In this document: positions 40,912 through 48,799 of the stretch, piece after piece | How positions within the stretch are numbered: the stretch's first letter is position 1 | How the letters are laid out: each line of letters opens with the position of its first letter | From: an uncultured Christensenella sp. | GTDB taxonomy: Bacteria; Bacillota; Clostridia; Christensenellales; Pumilibacteraceae | Assembly: GCA_910585055.1 (NCBI GenBank) | Contig: CAJUBY010000005.1 | Location: 8,596 to 71,362 of the forward strand | Direction of reading: 5' to 3' | Length of the DNA: 62,767 nt | Program-made: the position numbers and the translations under genes | The notes under the pieces: generated by a model | What the model was told of the DNA's origin: nothing | The model's input: the letters and a program-made list of their open reading frames with translations, nothing else | The model's database searches: none

Positions 40912-42321
40912 ATGTCCGACAGATCCGAATCTTTGGGGACGGAACGCATATCCAAACTAATGTTTAAGTTTTGCGTACCGTGTATAATGTCGCTGCTGGT
41001 CAGCGCGCTTTACAATATCGTCGATCAGATATTTATAGGCAACAGCGAGCTGTCTACGCTTGGCAACGCGGCGACGGGCGTGGTGTTTCCGGTGTTCGTT
41101 ATCGCGCAGGCTTTTGCCTGGGGTATAGGCGACGGCGTTGCGGCGTTTATGAATATAAGACAGGGGCGCAGCGACACCGGTAAAATACATAATTGCGTGG
41201 GATCGGGGATAACCGTGACATTTGCGGCGAGCATAGTTATAATGGCGGTGTTTTTCCCCGTCAATAGGAGCGCGCTCATGCTGTTCGGCGCGTCGGATAA
41301 GACTATCGACATGGCTTTGGAGTATTTTAACGTGATACTTGCGTTTTTCCCGGCTTATATGCTGTCGAATATGATTAACTCCGTTATCCGCGCCGACGGC
41401 AGCCCGTCGTGGTCTATGATATCCACACTGTCGGGCGCTGCCGTCAATCTGGTGTTGGATCCGGTGTTTATATTCGCGTGCAAGTGGGGTATGGCAGGCG
41501 CGGCGTGGGCGACTGTCATCGGTCAGTCCGTGTCGCTGGCGGTGTGCATAGTTTATTTGTTCCGAACCAAAACATTTGCGTTAAAACCAAAAAGCTTTGT
41601 TCCGGACATGCGTGTGTTTTGGGAATCGTTTAAGCTGGGCGCGTCGTCGTTCGTAACGCAAATGACGATCGTCGCCGTCGCTCTCGTCGGAAACATGACC
41701 CTTGCAAAATACGGCGCGGCATCTCATTACGGGTCGGATATACCGATAGCGGTCATGAGCATAGAAAGCAAAGTGTTTACCGTCGTTATCAATATAGTAG
41801 TCGGTATAGTGCTGGGCAGTCAGCCTATAATAGGTTATAACGTCGGAGCGGAAAACGTGTCGCGTGTAAAAAGCCTATATAAGGCGAATTTGATATGCGC
41901 GGTAGCAGTCGGATTGATCTCTACCGTTATTTTCGAGGCGGCGCCGGACGCAGTCGCAGCCATATTCGGTAAGCCCACCAATATCCCCAATACCGACGAT
42001 TACTGGGATTTTGCGCGTAAAACATTCAGGATATTCCTGTCGCTGGTTTCGTTTACGTGTATCGTCAAAATGTCGGCTATATTTTTTCAGGCTGCCGGCA
42101 GACCTATCTTCGCCGTCGTTACATCTCTTACTCGAGATATACTTTGTTTTGTGCCGCTTATATGTATTTTGCCGCTGTTTTACGGCGTCGAAGGTGTGCT
42201 CATCGCAGCGCCCGTTGCGGACGCCATAGCGATGGCGCTCAACATAGTGTTTACGGCAGTGTTTTTCAAAGGTATAGGCGTAGCCGGGAAAAACGCCGCA
42301 AAGACGGCTTGGGAGCAGTGA
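40912..42321 (+). CDS. MATE family efflux transporter
   Basis: A 469-residue multidrug/toxin exporter with about 12 transmembrane helices, exchanging substrate for Na+ or H+. Family features are the opening GTERISKLMFKFCVPCIMSLL, YNIVDQIFIGN in helix 1, VIRADGSPSWSMISTLSGA and NLVLDPVFIF, repeated in the second half as FFQAAGRPIFAVVTSLTRD. ATG 40912 is preceded by GGGAGAGA; the upstream in-frame portion (from 40816) runs through the leader hairpin and is not protein-like. Substrate unknown. Confidence 0.92.
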   Translation: MSDRSESLGTERISKLMFKFCVPCIMSLLVSALYNIVDQIFIGNSELSTLGNAATGVVFPVFVIAQAFAWGIGDGVAAFMNIRQGRSDTGKIHNCVGSGITVTFAASIVIMAVFFPVNRSALMLFGASDKTIDMALEYFNVILAFFPAYMLSNMINSVIRADGSPSWSMISTLSGAAVNLVLDPVFIFACKWGMAGAAWATVIGQSVSLAVCIVYLFRTKTFALKPKSFVPDMRVFWESFKLGASSFVTQMTIVAVALVGNMTLAKYGAASHYGSDIPIAVMSIESKVFTVVINIVVGIVLGSQPIIGYNVGAENVSRVKSLYKANLICAVAVGLISTVIFEAAPDAVAAIFGKPTNIPNTDDYWDFARKTFRIFLSLVSFTCIVKMSAIFFQAAGRPIFAVVTSLTRDILCFVPLICILPLFYGVEGVLIAAPVADAIAMALNIVFTAVFFKGIGVAGKNAAKTAWEQ

Positions 42322-42445
42322 ATTGTGGCTGCCGTCTGCAATGCGGTCGGCACGGATTTTGTTTGGCATATTAATTACGGCGGCAGGATATGTGAAGATC
42401 CGCACCGTCGGTTTAGTCACCTGTTGATAGTAAATCATAATTATT

Positions 42446-42461
42446 GTTCTATATCTAGTGT
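42446..42461. promoter_or_regulatory. NrdR box 1
   Basis: GTTCTATATCTAGTGT agrees at 13 of 16 positions with the NrdR-box form ACACTATATCTAGTGT. It lies upstream of the nrdD promoter. Confidence 0.6.
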
Positions 42462-42487
42462 TTTTTCGACCGAAAAATTTTTAAAAA

Positions 42488-42503
42488 ACACAATATATTG
42501 TGG
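42488..42503. promoter_or_regulatory. NrdR box 2
   Basis: ACACAATATATTGTGG holds the perfect 14-bp palindrome CACAATATATTGTG, a typical NrdR site. It begins 42 bp (four helical turns) after box 1 and 9 bp before the -35. Confidence 0.7.
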
Positions 42504-42511
42504 TAAAAGTA

Positions 42512-42540
42512 TTGACAAAGGCAAATAGGGGTGATATAAT
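42512..42540 (+). promoter_or_regulatory. Promoter of nrdD
   Basis: TTGACA (42512-42517), 17-bp spacer, TATAAT (42535-42540): exact consensus. The leader holds a hairpin with 8-bp arms TTTCGCCC (42549-42556) and GGGCGAAA (42566-42573) before the GGAGGG ribosome site. Confidence 0.85.
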
Positions 42541-42586
42541 GAACAAGCTTTCGCCCCGTAAAGTCGGGCGAAACGCGGAGGGTATT

Positions 42587-45016
42587 ATGTATAAAGTAGT
42601 CAAACGTGACGGCAAAAAAACGAGCTTCGACATTTCCAAGATAAGTCAAGCCATACGCAAAGCATTCGATGCGCAGCAAAAGCAATACAACGACGATATA
42701 ATCGATCTTATAGCTTTGCGCGTTACGGCGGATTTTTCGGACAAAGTCAAAAACGGACTTGTCGCAGTCGAAGATATTCAGGACAGCGTCGAGCAAGTGC
42801 TTATCCAGGCAGGTTATGCCGACGTTGCCAAAGCGTATATACTCTACCGCAAACAGCGCGAAAAGATCCGCAATATGAAGTCCACGATACTCGATTATAA
42901 GGAGCTTGTGGACAGTTATGTAAAGGCGTCGGACTGGCGCGTAAAGGAAAATTCCACCGTTACGTACTCGGTGGGCGGTCTTATCCTGTCCAACTCCGGC
43001 GCGATCACCGCCAACTACTGGCTTTCGGAGATCTACGACGAGGAGATAGCCAACGCGCACCGCAGCGCGGATATCCATATCCACGACATGTCCATGCTTA
43101 CGGGCTACTGCGCAGGCTGGTCGCTCCGTCAACTCATTCAGGAGGGGTTGGGCGGTATCCCCGGAAAAATAAGTTCTTCCCCGGCGAGCCACTTGGCGAC
43201 GCTGTGCAATCAGATGGTCAACTTTTTGGGCATAATGCAAAACGAGTGGGCGGGTGCGCAGGCGTTTTCGTCGTTCGACACATATCTCGCGCCGTTCGTC
43301 AAGGTGGACAACCTTAAGTACAGCGAAGTCAAAAAGTGCATAGAGTCGTTTATTTACGGCGTAAACACTCCGTCGCGCTGGGGCACGCAAGCGCCGTTCT
43401 CCAACATAACGCTCGACTGGACGTGCCCGCCCGATCTTGCCGAACAGCAGGCTATAGTCGGCGGCAAACCCATGGATTTTAAATACAAAGACTGCAAAAA
43501 AGAAATGGATATGGTAAACAAGGCGTTTATCGAAATCATGATCGAGGGCGACGCCAACGGCAGGGGATTCCAGTATCCTATACCTACCTATTCCATTACG
43601 CGCGATTTCGATTGGTCGGAGAACGAGAACAACAAACTGTTGTTCGAGATGGCGGCAAAATACGGCACGCCGTACTTTTCCAACTATATAAATTCGGATA
43701 TGGAACCGTCGGATATCCGCAGTATGTGTTGCCGTCTGCGGCTCGACTTGCGTGAGTTGCGCAAAAAATCCGGCGGTTTCTTCGGCAGCGGCGAAAGCAC
43801 CGGATCGGTCGGCGTTGTCACGATAAACATGCCGCGCATTGCGTATCTTGCCGAAAACGAGGAAGATTTTTATAACAGGCTCGACAGGTTGATGGATATT
43901 TCGGCGCGGTCGCTCAAGATCAAACGCGACATTATTACAAAACTCATGGACGAGGGATTGTATCCTTACACGCGCCGCTATCTCGGCACGTTCAACAATC
44001 ACTTCTCGACTATAGGTCTTGTAGGTATGAACGAAGCCGGACTCAACGCCAAATGGCTGCGTGCAAATCTCACCGATACGAAGGTGCAGGAATTTGCCAA
44101 AGACGTGTTGAATCACATGCGCGAAAGACTTGTCATATATCAGGAAAAATACGGCGATCTTTACAACCTCGAAGCTACGCCTGCGGAGTCCACGACATAC
44201 AGGCTTGCAAAGCACGACAAAGAGCGCTATCCCGATATTATCACCGCCAACGAAAACGGTACGCCGTACTACACAAACAGTTCGCACCTGCCCGTAGGTT
44301 ATACCGAAGACGTGTTCAGTGCGCTCGATATTCAGGACGAGCTTCAGACTCTGTACACCTCCGGCACGGTGTTCCATACTTTCCTCGGGGAAAAACTGCC
44401 CGATTGGAAAGCTGCGGCAAAGCTTGTGCGCACCGTTGCGGAAAATTACAAGCTTCCGTACTTTACGCTGTCGCCCACGTATTCGGTCTGCCGCAATCAC
44501 GGTTATATCGCAGGCGAGGTGTATTCCTGTCCGAAGTGCGGCGCAAAGACCGAGGTCAACAGCCGCATAACGGGTTACTACCGTCCCGTTCAAAACTGGA
44601 ACGACGGCAAGGCGCAGGAGTTTAAGGACAGAAGAACGTACAACACCATGAAGTACGACACGCCGCATACCGGGCATAAATGCGAGACAAAGCACGACGA
44701 AGAACAAACTTCCGCCGTTTACACGGCAGGGGCAAGACTTATGCTGTTCACCACCCCCACGTGTCCCAAGTGCAAAATGGCTGTTCCCATGCTTAACGAG
44801 GCAGGGATCGACGCAGAGATCGTAAACGCCAACGAACAGCGCGAACTCGCCGTAAAATACGGTGTCAAAAAGGCGCCCACTCTAGTTGCCGACGACGGGG
44901 AGAATGTCGTAAAATATATCGATATTCCCGGTGTCAAGCAATTCATCGACGCTTTCAGGGCGAGTAAGGTGGACGTTATAGCCGCCGATACGAACAAGGA
45001 AACCGTTCATGTATGA
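42587..45016 (+). CDS. nrdD: Anaerobic ribonucleoside-triphosphate reductase fused to a redoxin domain
   Basis: An 809-residue class III reductase that makes deoxynucleotides without oxygen. Domains: ATP-cone (VKRDGKKTSFDISKISQAIRKAF) in the first 95 residues; the NrdD barrel with DIHIHDMSMLTGYCAGW, NITLDWTCPPDL and CCRLRLDLREL; a zinc-binding end (C635, C648, C651); and glycyl radical G663 in RITGYYRPVQNWNDG. After a short linker comes a redoxin domain (about 715-790) with CPKC at 726-729 and KAPTLVADD. The fusion fits reductase subtypes that draw electrons from a redoxin instead of formate. ATG 42587 follows GGAGGG. No activase gene nrdG is adjacent. It overlaps trxB by 8 bp. Confidence 0.94.
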   Translation: MYKVVKRDGKKTSFDISKISQAIRKAFDAQQKQYNDDIIDLIALRVTADFSDKVKNGLVAVEDIQDSVEQVLIQAGYADVAKAYILYRKQREKIRNMKSTILDYKELVDSYVKASDWRVKENSTVTYSVGGLILSNSGAITANYWLSEIYDEEIANAHRSADIHIHDMSMLTGYCAGWSLRQLIQEGLGGIPGKISSSPASHLATLCNQMVNFLGIMQNEWAGAQAFSSFDTYLAPFVKVDNLKYSEVKKCIESFIYGVNTPSRWGTQAPFSNITLDWTCPPDLAEQQAIVGGKPMDFKYKDCKKEMDMVNKAFIEIMIEGDANGRGFQYPIPTYSITRDFDWSENENNKLLFEMAAKYGTPYFSNYINSDMEPSDIRSMCCRLRLDLRELRKKSGGFFGSGESTGSVGVVTINMPRIAYLAENEEDFYNRLDRLMDISARSLKIKRDIITKLMDEGLYPYTRRYLGTFNNHFSTIGLVGMNEAGLNAKWLRANLTDTKVQEFAKDVLNHMRERLVIYQEKYGDLYNLEATPAESTTYRLAKHDKERYPDIITANENGTPYYTNSSHLPVGYTEDVFSALDIQDELQTLYTSGTVFHTFLGEKLPDWKAAAKLVRTVAENYKLPYFTLSPTYSVCRNHGYIAGEVYSCPKCGAKTEVNSRITGYYRPVQNWNDGKAQEFKDRRTYNTMKYDTPHTGHKCETKHDEEQTSAVYTAGARLMLFTTPTCPKCKMAVPMLNEAGIDAEIVNANEQRELAVKYGVKKAPTLVADDGENVVKYIDIPGVKQFIDAFRASKVDVIAADTNKETVHV

Positions 45017-45911
45017 TATAATAGTAGTAGGCGCCGGCACCGCCGGGATGACCGCAGCGCTGTACGCGCTCAGAAACGGAAAAAGCGTATTGCTGCTCGA
45101 GGGCGAGTGCGTCGGCGGACAGATCGCCAATTCTCCGCGAGTGGAAAACTTCCCGTCGGTCAAAGCCGTATCGGGCAGCGAGTTTTCGGACAGACTGTGC
45201 GAACAGATAAAGGCGCTGGGCGCAGAACTGAATATGGAAAGGGCGGAGCAGATCGCAAAAACTTCCGTCGGCTTTACCGTCAAGACCGACAGCGGCTCGC
45301 ACGAAGCGCGTGCGGTGATAATCGCTACCGGCTCCAAGCACAAAAAGATCGGCGTGGAGCGCGAGGAAGAACTGATCGGCAGCGGCGTAAGCTACTGTGC
45401 CGTTTGCGACGGTCCGTTCTATTCGGGCGACGATGTGGCGCTTGTGGGCGATGCGAATACCGCACTGCAATACGGTATTTTGCTTTCGGGATACTGTAAC
45501 AAGGTTTACGTGTGCACTTGGATGGATAAGTTTTTCGGCGATAAAGCACTTGTCGATACTTTACTGCTAAAACCGAATGTCGAGTGGATCAAAAACGTTA
45601 CGCTGTCCGCTTTCGAGGGCGAAGAGGAACTCGGCGCGTGTGTGTTCGCCGAACGCGATACCGGCAAAAAGCTTTCTATACCCGTTAAAGCCTGTTTCAT
45701 TGCAATAGGGCAGGAGCCCGACAACGCGCCTTTTCGGAACGTAGTCGAATTGGACGGGAACGGATATATAATCGCCGACGAGAACTGCACGACAAATACT
45801 GCCGGCGTATTCGTCGCCGGCGACTGCCGCACCAAAAAGATCCGTCAGCTCACCACCGCCGCAGCCGACGGCGCCGCGGCGGCAATGGCTGCATGTAAGT
45901 ATTTGGGCTAA
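45009..45911 (+). CDS. trxB: Thioredoxin reductase
   Basis: A 300-residue flavoprotein that moves electrons from NAD(P)H via FAD to a redoxin disulfide. The FAD motif is VGAGTAGM (6-13), the redox pair is C130/C133 in SYCAVCDGPF, and the second FAD block is GVFVAGDCRTKKIRQLTTAAADG near the C-terminus. The nucleotide site (VGDANTALQYGILLSGYC) deviates from the usual GGGxxA, reading GDANTA, so cofactor preference is uncertain. Its start overlaps the end of nrdD, which ends in a redoxin domain, so it is the likely reductant source for that enzyme. A strong terminator follows. Confidence 0.92.
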   Translation: MYDIIVVGAGTAGMTAALYALRNGKSVLLLEGECVGGQIANSPRVENFPSVKAVSGSEFSDRLCEQIKALGAELNMERAEQIAKTSVGFTVKTDSGSHEARAVIIATGSKHKKIGVEREEELIGSGVSYCAVCDGPFYSGDDVALVGDANTALQYGILLSGYCNKVYVCTWMDKFFGDKALVDTLLLKPNVEWIKNVTLSAFEGEEELGACVFAERDTGKKLSIPVKACFIAIGQEPDNAPFRNVVELDGNGYIIADENCTTNTAGVFVAGDCRTKKIRQLTTAAADGAAAAMAACKYLG

Positions 45912-45998
45912 TGTTTTGTAAAGTACCGTCCGACGGAAAGTAATAAATACGACACTGCCGAACGGACTTTCAATGACGACTAAACAATAAACGATCGA

Positions 45999-46025
45999 GA
46001 CCTTGCGCAAAACAAGGTCTTTTTT
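45999..46025 (+). terminator. Intrinsic terminator after trxB
   Basis: GACCTTG (45999-46005), loop CGCAAAA, CAAGGTC (46013-46019), then six T. Confidence 0.85.
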
Positions 46026-46172
46026 GTATTCGGTTAATAAAACGTAAACGCAATGATTCGGTTTGCTTTCGTATCGGTCCCGGGCGCAATAACAACCGAC
46101 AAGGCAAGACAGCATGTCGGACGGCTTACCGTTTGAGCATTCGATAAGCGGTGCGCAGATCGATTTATGATA

Positions 46173-46201
46173 TTGACGTTTTAGCGATAATGTGATATCA
46201 T
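46173..46201 (+). promoter_or_regulatory. Promoter of the DUF2779 gene (leaderless type)
   Basis: TTGACG (46173-46178), 17-bp spacer, TATCAT (46196-46201). The GTG start is 9 bp after the -10 and no ribosome site is present. Confidence 0.55.
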
Positions 46202-46210
46202 AACGGCGTT

Positions 46211-47713
46211 GTGTGTAAATTGTATTTCAGCAAATCCAAATACTGTAAGCTGTGGCAGTGTCCCAAACTGCTGTGGCTGGATAAATTCAAGCCGTCGCTT
46301 GCCGAGTCGGACAGCGCCGCGGAAGCGCGGTTCTCGACGGGAACGAGAGTGGGCGAGCTGGCAAAAGGTTTGTTCGGCGGATATATCGACATGTCGGCTT
46401 TTAAGCCCGACGGATCGCCCGATATAGACGTTATGCTCGCCGCGACGAAAAAAGCGGTGGAAGACGGAGCGTCGAACATTTGCGAAGCGGCGTTCGAATA
46501 CGGCGGAGCGTATTGCGCGGTTGACGTTCTGCACAAACAGGACGGGGGATATGCGATATACGAAGTAAAAAGCTCGACGCATATAAACTGCATTTACATA
46601 GTCGACATAGCGTATCAGAAATATGTTCTGGAAAATTGCGGCATCAACGTTACCGGTGCATACGTGGTCAACATCGACGTGGATTACGTATTCGACGGCA
46701 CTCTCGACATTAACGGGCTTTTTAAGATCACCGACGTTTTGCAATTGGTTTTACCCGAGCAGGAACAGATCGAGGACCGACTGAAGATCGCACGATCGGT
46801 GCTGTCGTCCGAATCCGAGCCGGATCACGATATAGGAATGCACTGCAAAACGCCGTACGACTGCGCTTTTTGGAATTATTGTACGCGGCATCTTCCTAAA
46901 CCGTCGGTATTCGATCTGTACGGAATGTCGGCCAAGGATAAGTTTTCTCTGTATAAAAACGGCGTCGTGTCGTTTTCGGATGCGCTTGCGGTCGGCGCTG
47001 TCAAAAACAAAGCGCAGTTGCGGCAGATAGATTTTGAACTTAACGACCGCGGTACTTATGCCGATAAAGCCGCCGTATCCGAATTTCTCGCCAAGCTAAG
47101 GTTCCCTCTGTACTTTTTGGATTTCGAAACCATGCAGCTCGCCGTGCCGGAATTTGATGGGGTCAAGCCTTACGCGCAAGTGCCTTTTCAGTATTCTTTG
47201 CATTTTACGGAGAGCGACGGCGGTGAATTGAAGCACCGCGGTTTTTTGGCGGAATCTTCCGGCGATCCGCGCCGCGCCATAGCCGAAAGTCTGTGCCGCG
47301 ACATTCCGCGCGAAGCGTGTGTGCTCGCTTATAACAAAGAATTCGAGTGCGGCAGGCTTAAAGAACTTGCCGATATGTTCCGCGATCTTTCCGAACACTT
47401 GAACGATATAAAAAACAACGTTATCGATCTTATAATCCCGTTTAGACAGGGCGCGTATTACAACCGTGCGATAGGCGGCTCTTTTTCGATAAAAAGCGTG
47501 CTTCCGGCGATGTTTCCGGACGATCCGCAGCTCGATTACAGTCGGCTCGAAGGCGTGCATAACGGCGCCGAAGCGATGGATATTTTTCCGCGGATAAAAA
47601 CCATGCCGCCCGCCGCGGCGGCTGCGGCGCGCAAAAGCCTTTCGGAATACTGTAAGCTCGATACACTTGCTATGGTCAAGATATGGCAGGAGCTTAAACG
47701 TGTATCTATATAA
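46211..47713 (+). CDS. DUF2779 protein: Cas4-like Fe-S nuclease fused to a DEDD exonuclease-like domain
   Basis: A 500-residue protein. The N-terminal half looks like a RecB/Cas4-type PD-(D/E)xK nuclease: D105 (CAVDVLHK) and E118-x-K120 (YEVKSS) form the active-site pattern. Cysteines C12/C17 near the start plus C212, C218 and C224 could hold an Fe-S cluster. The C-terminal half (DUF2779) begins FLDFET at 303-308 with the DxE of DEDD exonucleases, then VLAYNKEFE and a late YCKLDTLAM aspartate. This suggests a 3'-5' exonuclease fold. Its role is unknown; nucleic acid processing or defence is an inference. Start GTG 46211 or TTG 46220. Confidence 0.8.
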   Translation: MCKLYFSKSKYCKLWQCPKLLWLDKFKPSLAESDSAAEARFSTGTRVGELAKGLFGGYIDMSAFKPDGSPDIDVMLAATKKAVEDGASNICEAAFEYGGAYCAVDVLHKQDGGYAIYEVKSSTHINCIYIVDIAYQKYVLENCGINVTGAYVVNIDVDYVFDGTLDINGLFKITDVLQLVLPEQEQIEDRLKIARSVLSSESEPDHDIGMHCKTPYDCAFWNYCTRHLPKPSVFDLYGMSAKDKFSLYKNGVVSFSDALAVGAVKNKAQLRQIDFELNDRGTYADKAAVSEFLAKLRFPLYFLDFETMQLAVPEFDGVKPYAQVPFQYSLHFTESDGGELKHRGFLAESSGDPRRAIAESLCRDIPREACVLAYNKEFECGRLKELADMFRDLSEHLNDIKNNVIDLIIPFRQGAYYNRAIGGSFSIKSVLPAMFPDDPQLDYSRLEGVHNGAEAMDIFPRIKTMPPAAAAAARKSLSEYCKLDTLAMVKIWQELKRVSI

Positions 47714-47718
47714 AACGG

Positions 47719-47757
47719 TTCCGTCCGTGCTTATGCCGAGACGGGATTTTTTATTTT
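47719..47757 (+). terminator. Terminator after the DUF2779 gene
   Basis: TTCCGTC (47719-47725) pairs with GACGGGA (47740-47746) across a 14-base loop, followed by TTTTTTATTTTT. Confidence 0.65.
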
Positions 47758-47911
47758 TAAAAATTCGCTATATAAATATTTGATTCGTTTCGTTCGTGCG
47801 CGGCGAATATACCTTTTGCGGAAATCACGCGGTCAAGCGGATACGGTAAGTTTTGTGCGGTTTTTATGCGGTTATGTATGGAATTTATAGAGTAAGGCAA
47901 TAATCGGTCGT

Positions 47912-48478
47912 ATGATCACTTATTGCACCGGTTCCGCACGGCAGAAACGCGGCTATTTCAACGGTTCGGACGATGTTGTTATGCTCGACAACATAGAAGT
48001 TTTGTTTTGCGCAAGCGAAAACGGACGTAACTACTTTGCGTACGGCGAAGTTCCGTTCGCTTCTTTTACCGTAACGGATTATCTCGATTACAGACGGGCG
48101 CTGTGTAAGGACAAGCCGACCGCCGCCGATCTGGCGAAATTCGAATTGTGCGGCAAAAAGCGGATCGGCTCGCTGTGCGCGGCGGAACTCCGCTGCGTCA
48201 TGTTTTTGGAAAAAACGTGCGGTACGACCGATAAAACAGTGGTCGTAAATCTGGACGGTATAAAGTATTCCAGTAAAAACGCCGCGGCGCTCGCCCGATT
48301 GCTGTCGGCGTGTAAAGACGCGTATGTGTTCGTAACGGACAAACGCTTTTTGCCGCGCCGCGGATCGGGGTACCGAACACTGTCGTTCGGCAAAAGCACG
48401 AAGTATGTGCGTCCCAAATTTTACGCCGCAAAACTGCTTGCAAAACGGATTAACGCCATAAAAGTATCGGTCATGTAA
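47912..48478 (+). CDS. Hypothetical protein
   Basis: A 188-residue soluble protein I do not recognise. It is basic at the C-terminus (GSGYRTLSFGKSTKYVRPKFY, AAKLLAKRINAIK). The middle stretch AELRCVMFLEKTC, TVVVNLDGI and AYVFVTDKRFL weakly recalls the signature, Walker-B and switch order of an ABC ATPase, but there is no P-loop. It could be a degenerate relative or coincidence. There is no Shine-Dalgarno sequence before ATG 47912 and no convincing promoter. A good terminator follows, which supports it as a real gene. Confidence 0.6.
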   Translation: MITYCTGSARQKRGYFNGSDDVVMLDNIEVLFCASENGRNYFAYGEVPFASFTVTDYLDYRRALCKDKPTAADLAKFELCGKKRIGSLCAAELRCVMFLEKTCGTTDKTVVVNLDGIKYSSKNAAALARLLSACKDAYVFVTDKRFLPRRGSGYRTLSFGKSTKYVRPKFYAAKLLAKRINAIKVSVM

Positions 48479-48489
48479 CATATAATTCT

Positions 48490-48517
48490 ACGTACGCTTC
48501 AATGCGTGCGTTTTTTT
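48490..48517 (+). terminator. Terminator before the gyrB region
   Basis: ACGTACGC (48490-48497), six-base loop, GCGTGCGT (48504-48511), then seven T. Confidence 0.8.
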
Positions 48518-48684
48518 ATCCGCAGTTTCGGCTCGCCGCCAAATTTAAGCCGTACGCTTTAAAATCGATATCTCGCACTTGTATCGAATTGGTACTTGCG
48601 TGCCATTTACGGGTGTTTTAAGCCGTTTGACGGCATAAGCAAAAATAAAAGTTTAAAAATACCGTAAAAAAACGGTAAAAACGC

Positions 48685-48713
48685 TTTGCAAAATCATGCT
48701 CTTGTGGTACAAT
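48685..48713 (+). promoter_or_regulatory. Promoter of gyrBA
   Basis: TTTGCA (48685-48690), 17-bp spacer, TACAAT (48708-48713), about 86 bp before gyrB. Confidence 0.6.
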
Positions 48714-48799
48714 GTAAGTGCGTGTGCGGCATTGCTGTGCAATATTGTGCGTATGCGCTAAAAAACGCCTGCCGGCAGCGGCGTTACGGGAGATCGTTT

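Larger units (their letters stand above)
48479..48799. other. Intergenic region before gyrB
   Basis: 321 bp. It holds the terminator of the preceding gene (48490-48517), a small inverted repeat TACCGT / ACGGTA (48659-48676 region), the gyrB promoter, and a leader hairpin AACGCC / GGCGTT (48764-48785) just before the ribosome site. No reading frame or RNA gene is evident. Confidence 0.5.

Noticed and set aside
40912..42321. MATE gene plus upstream XRE protein considered as a toxin-antitoxin or defence pair
   Set aside because: There is no toxin-like partner and the XRE gene has its own promoter, 250 bp from an ordinary exporter gene.
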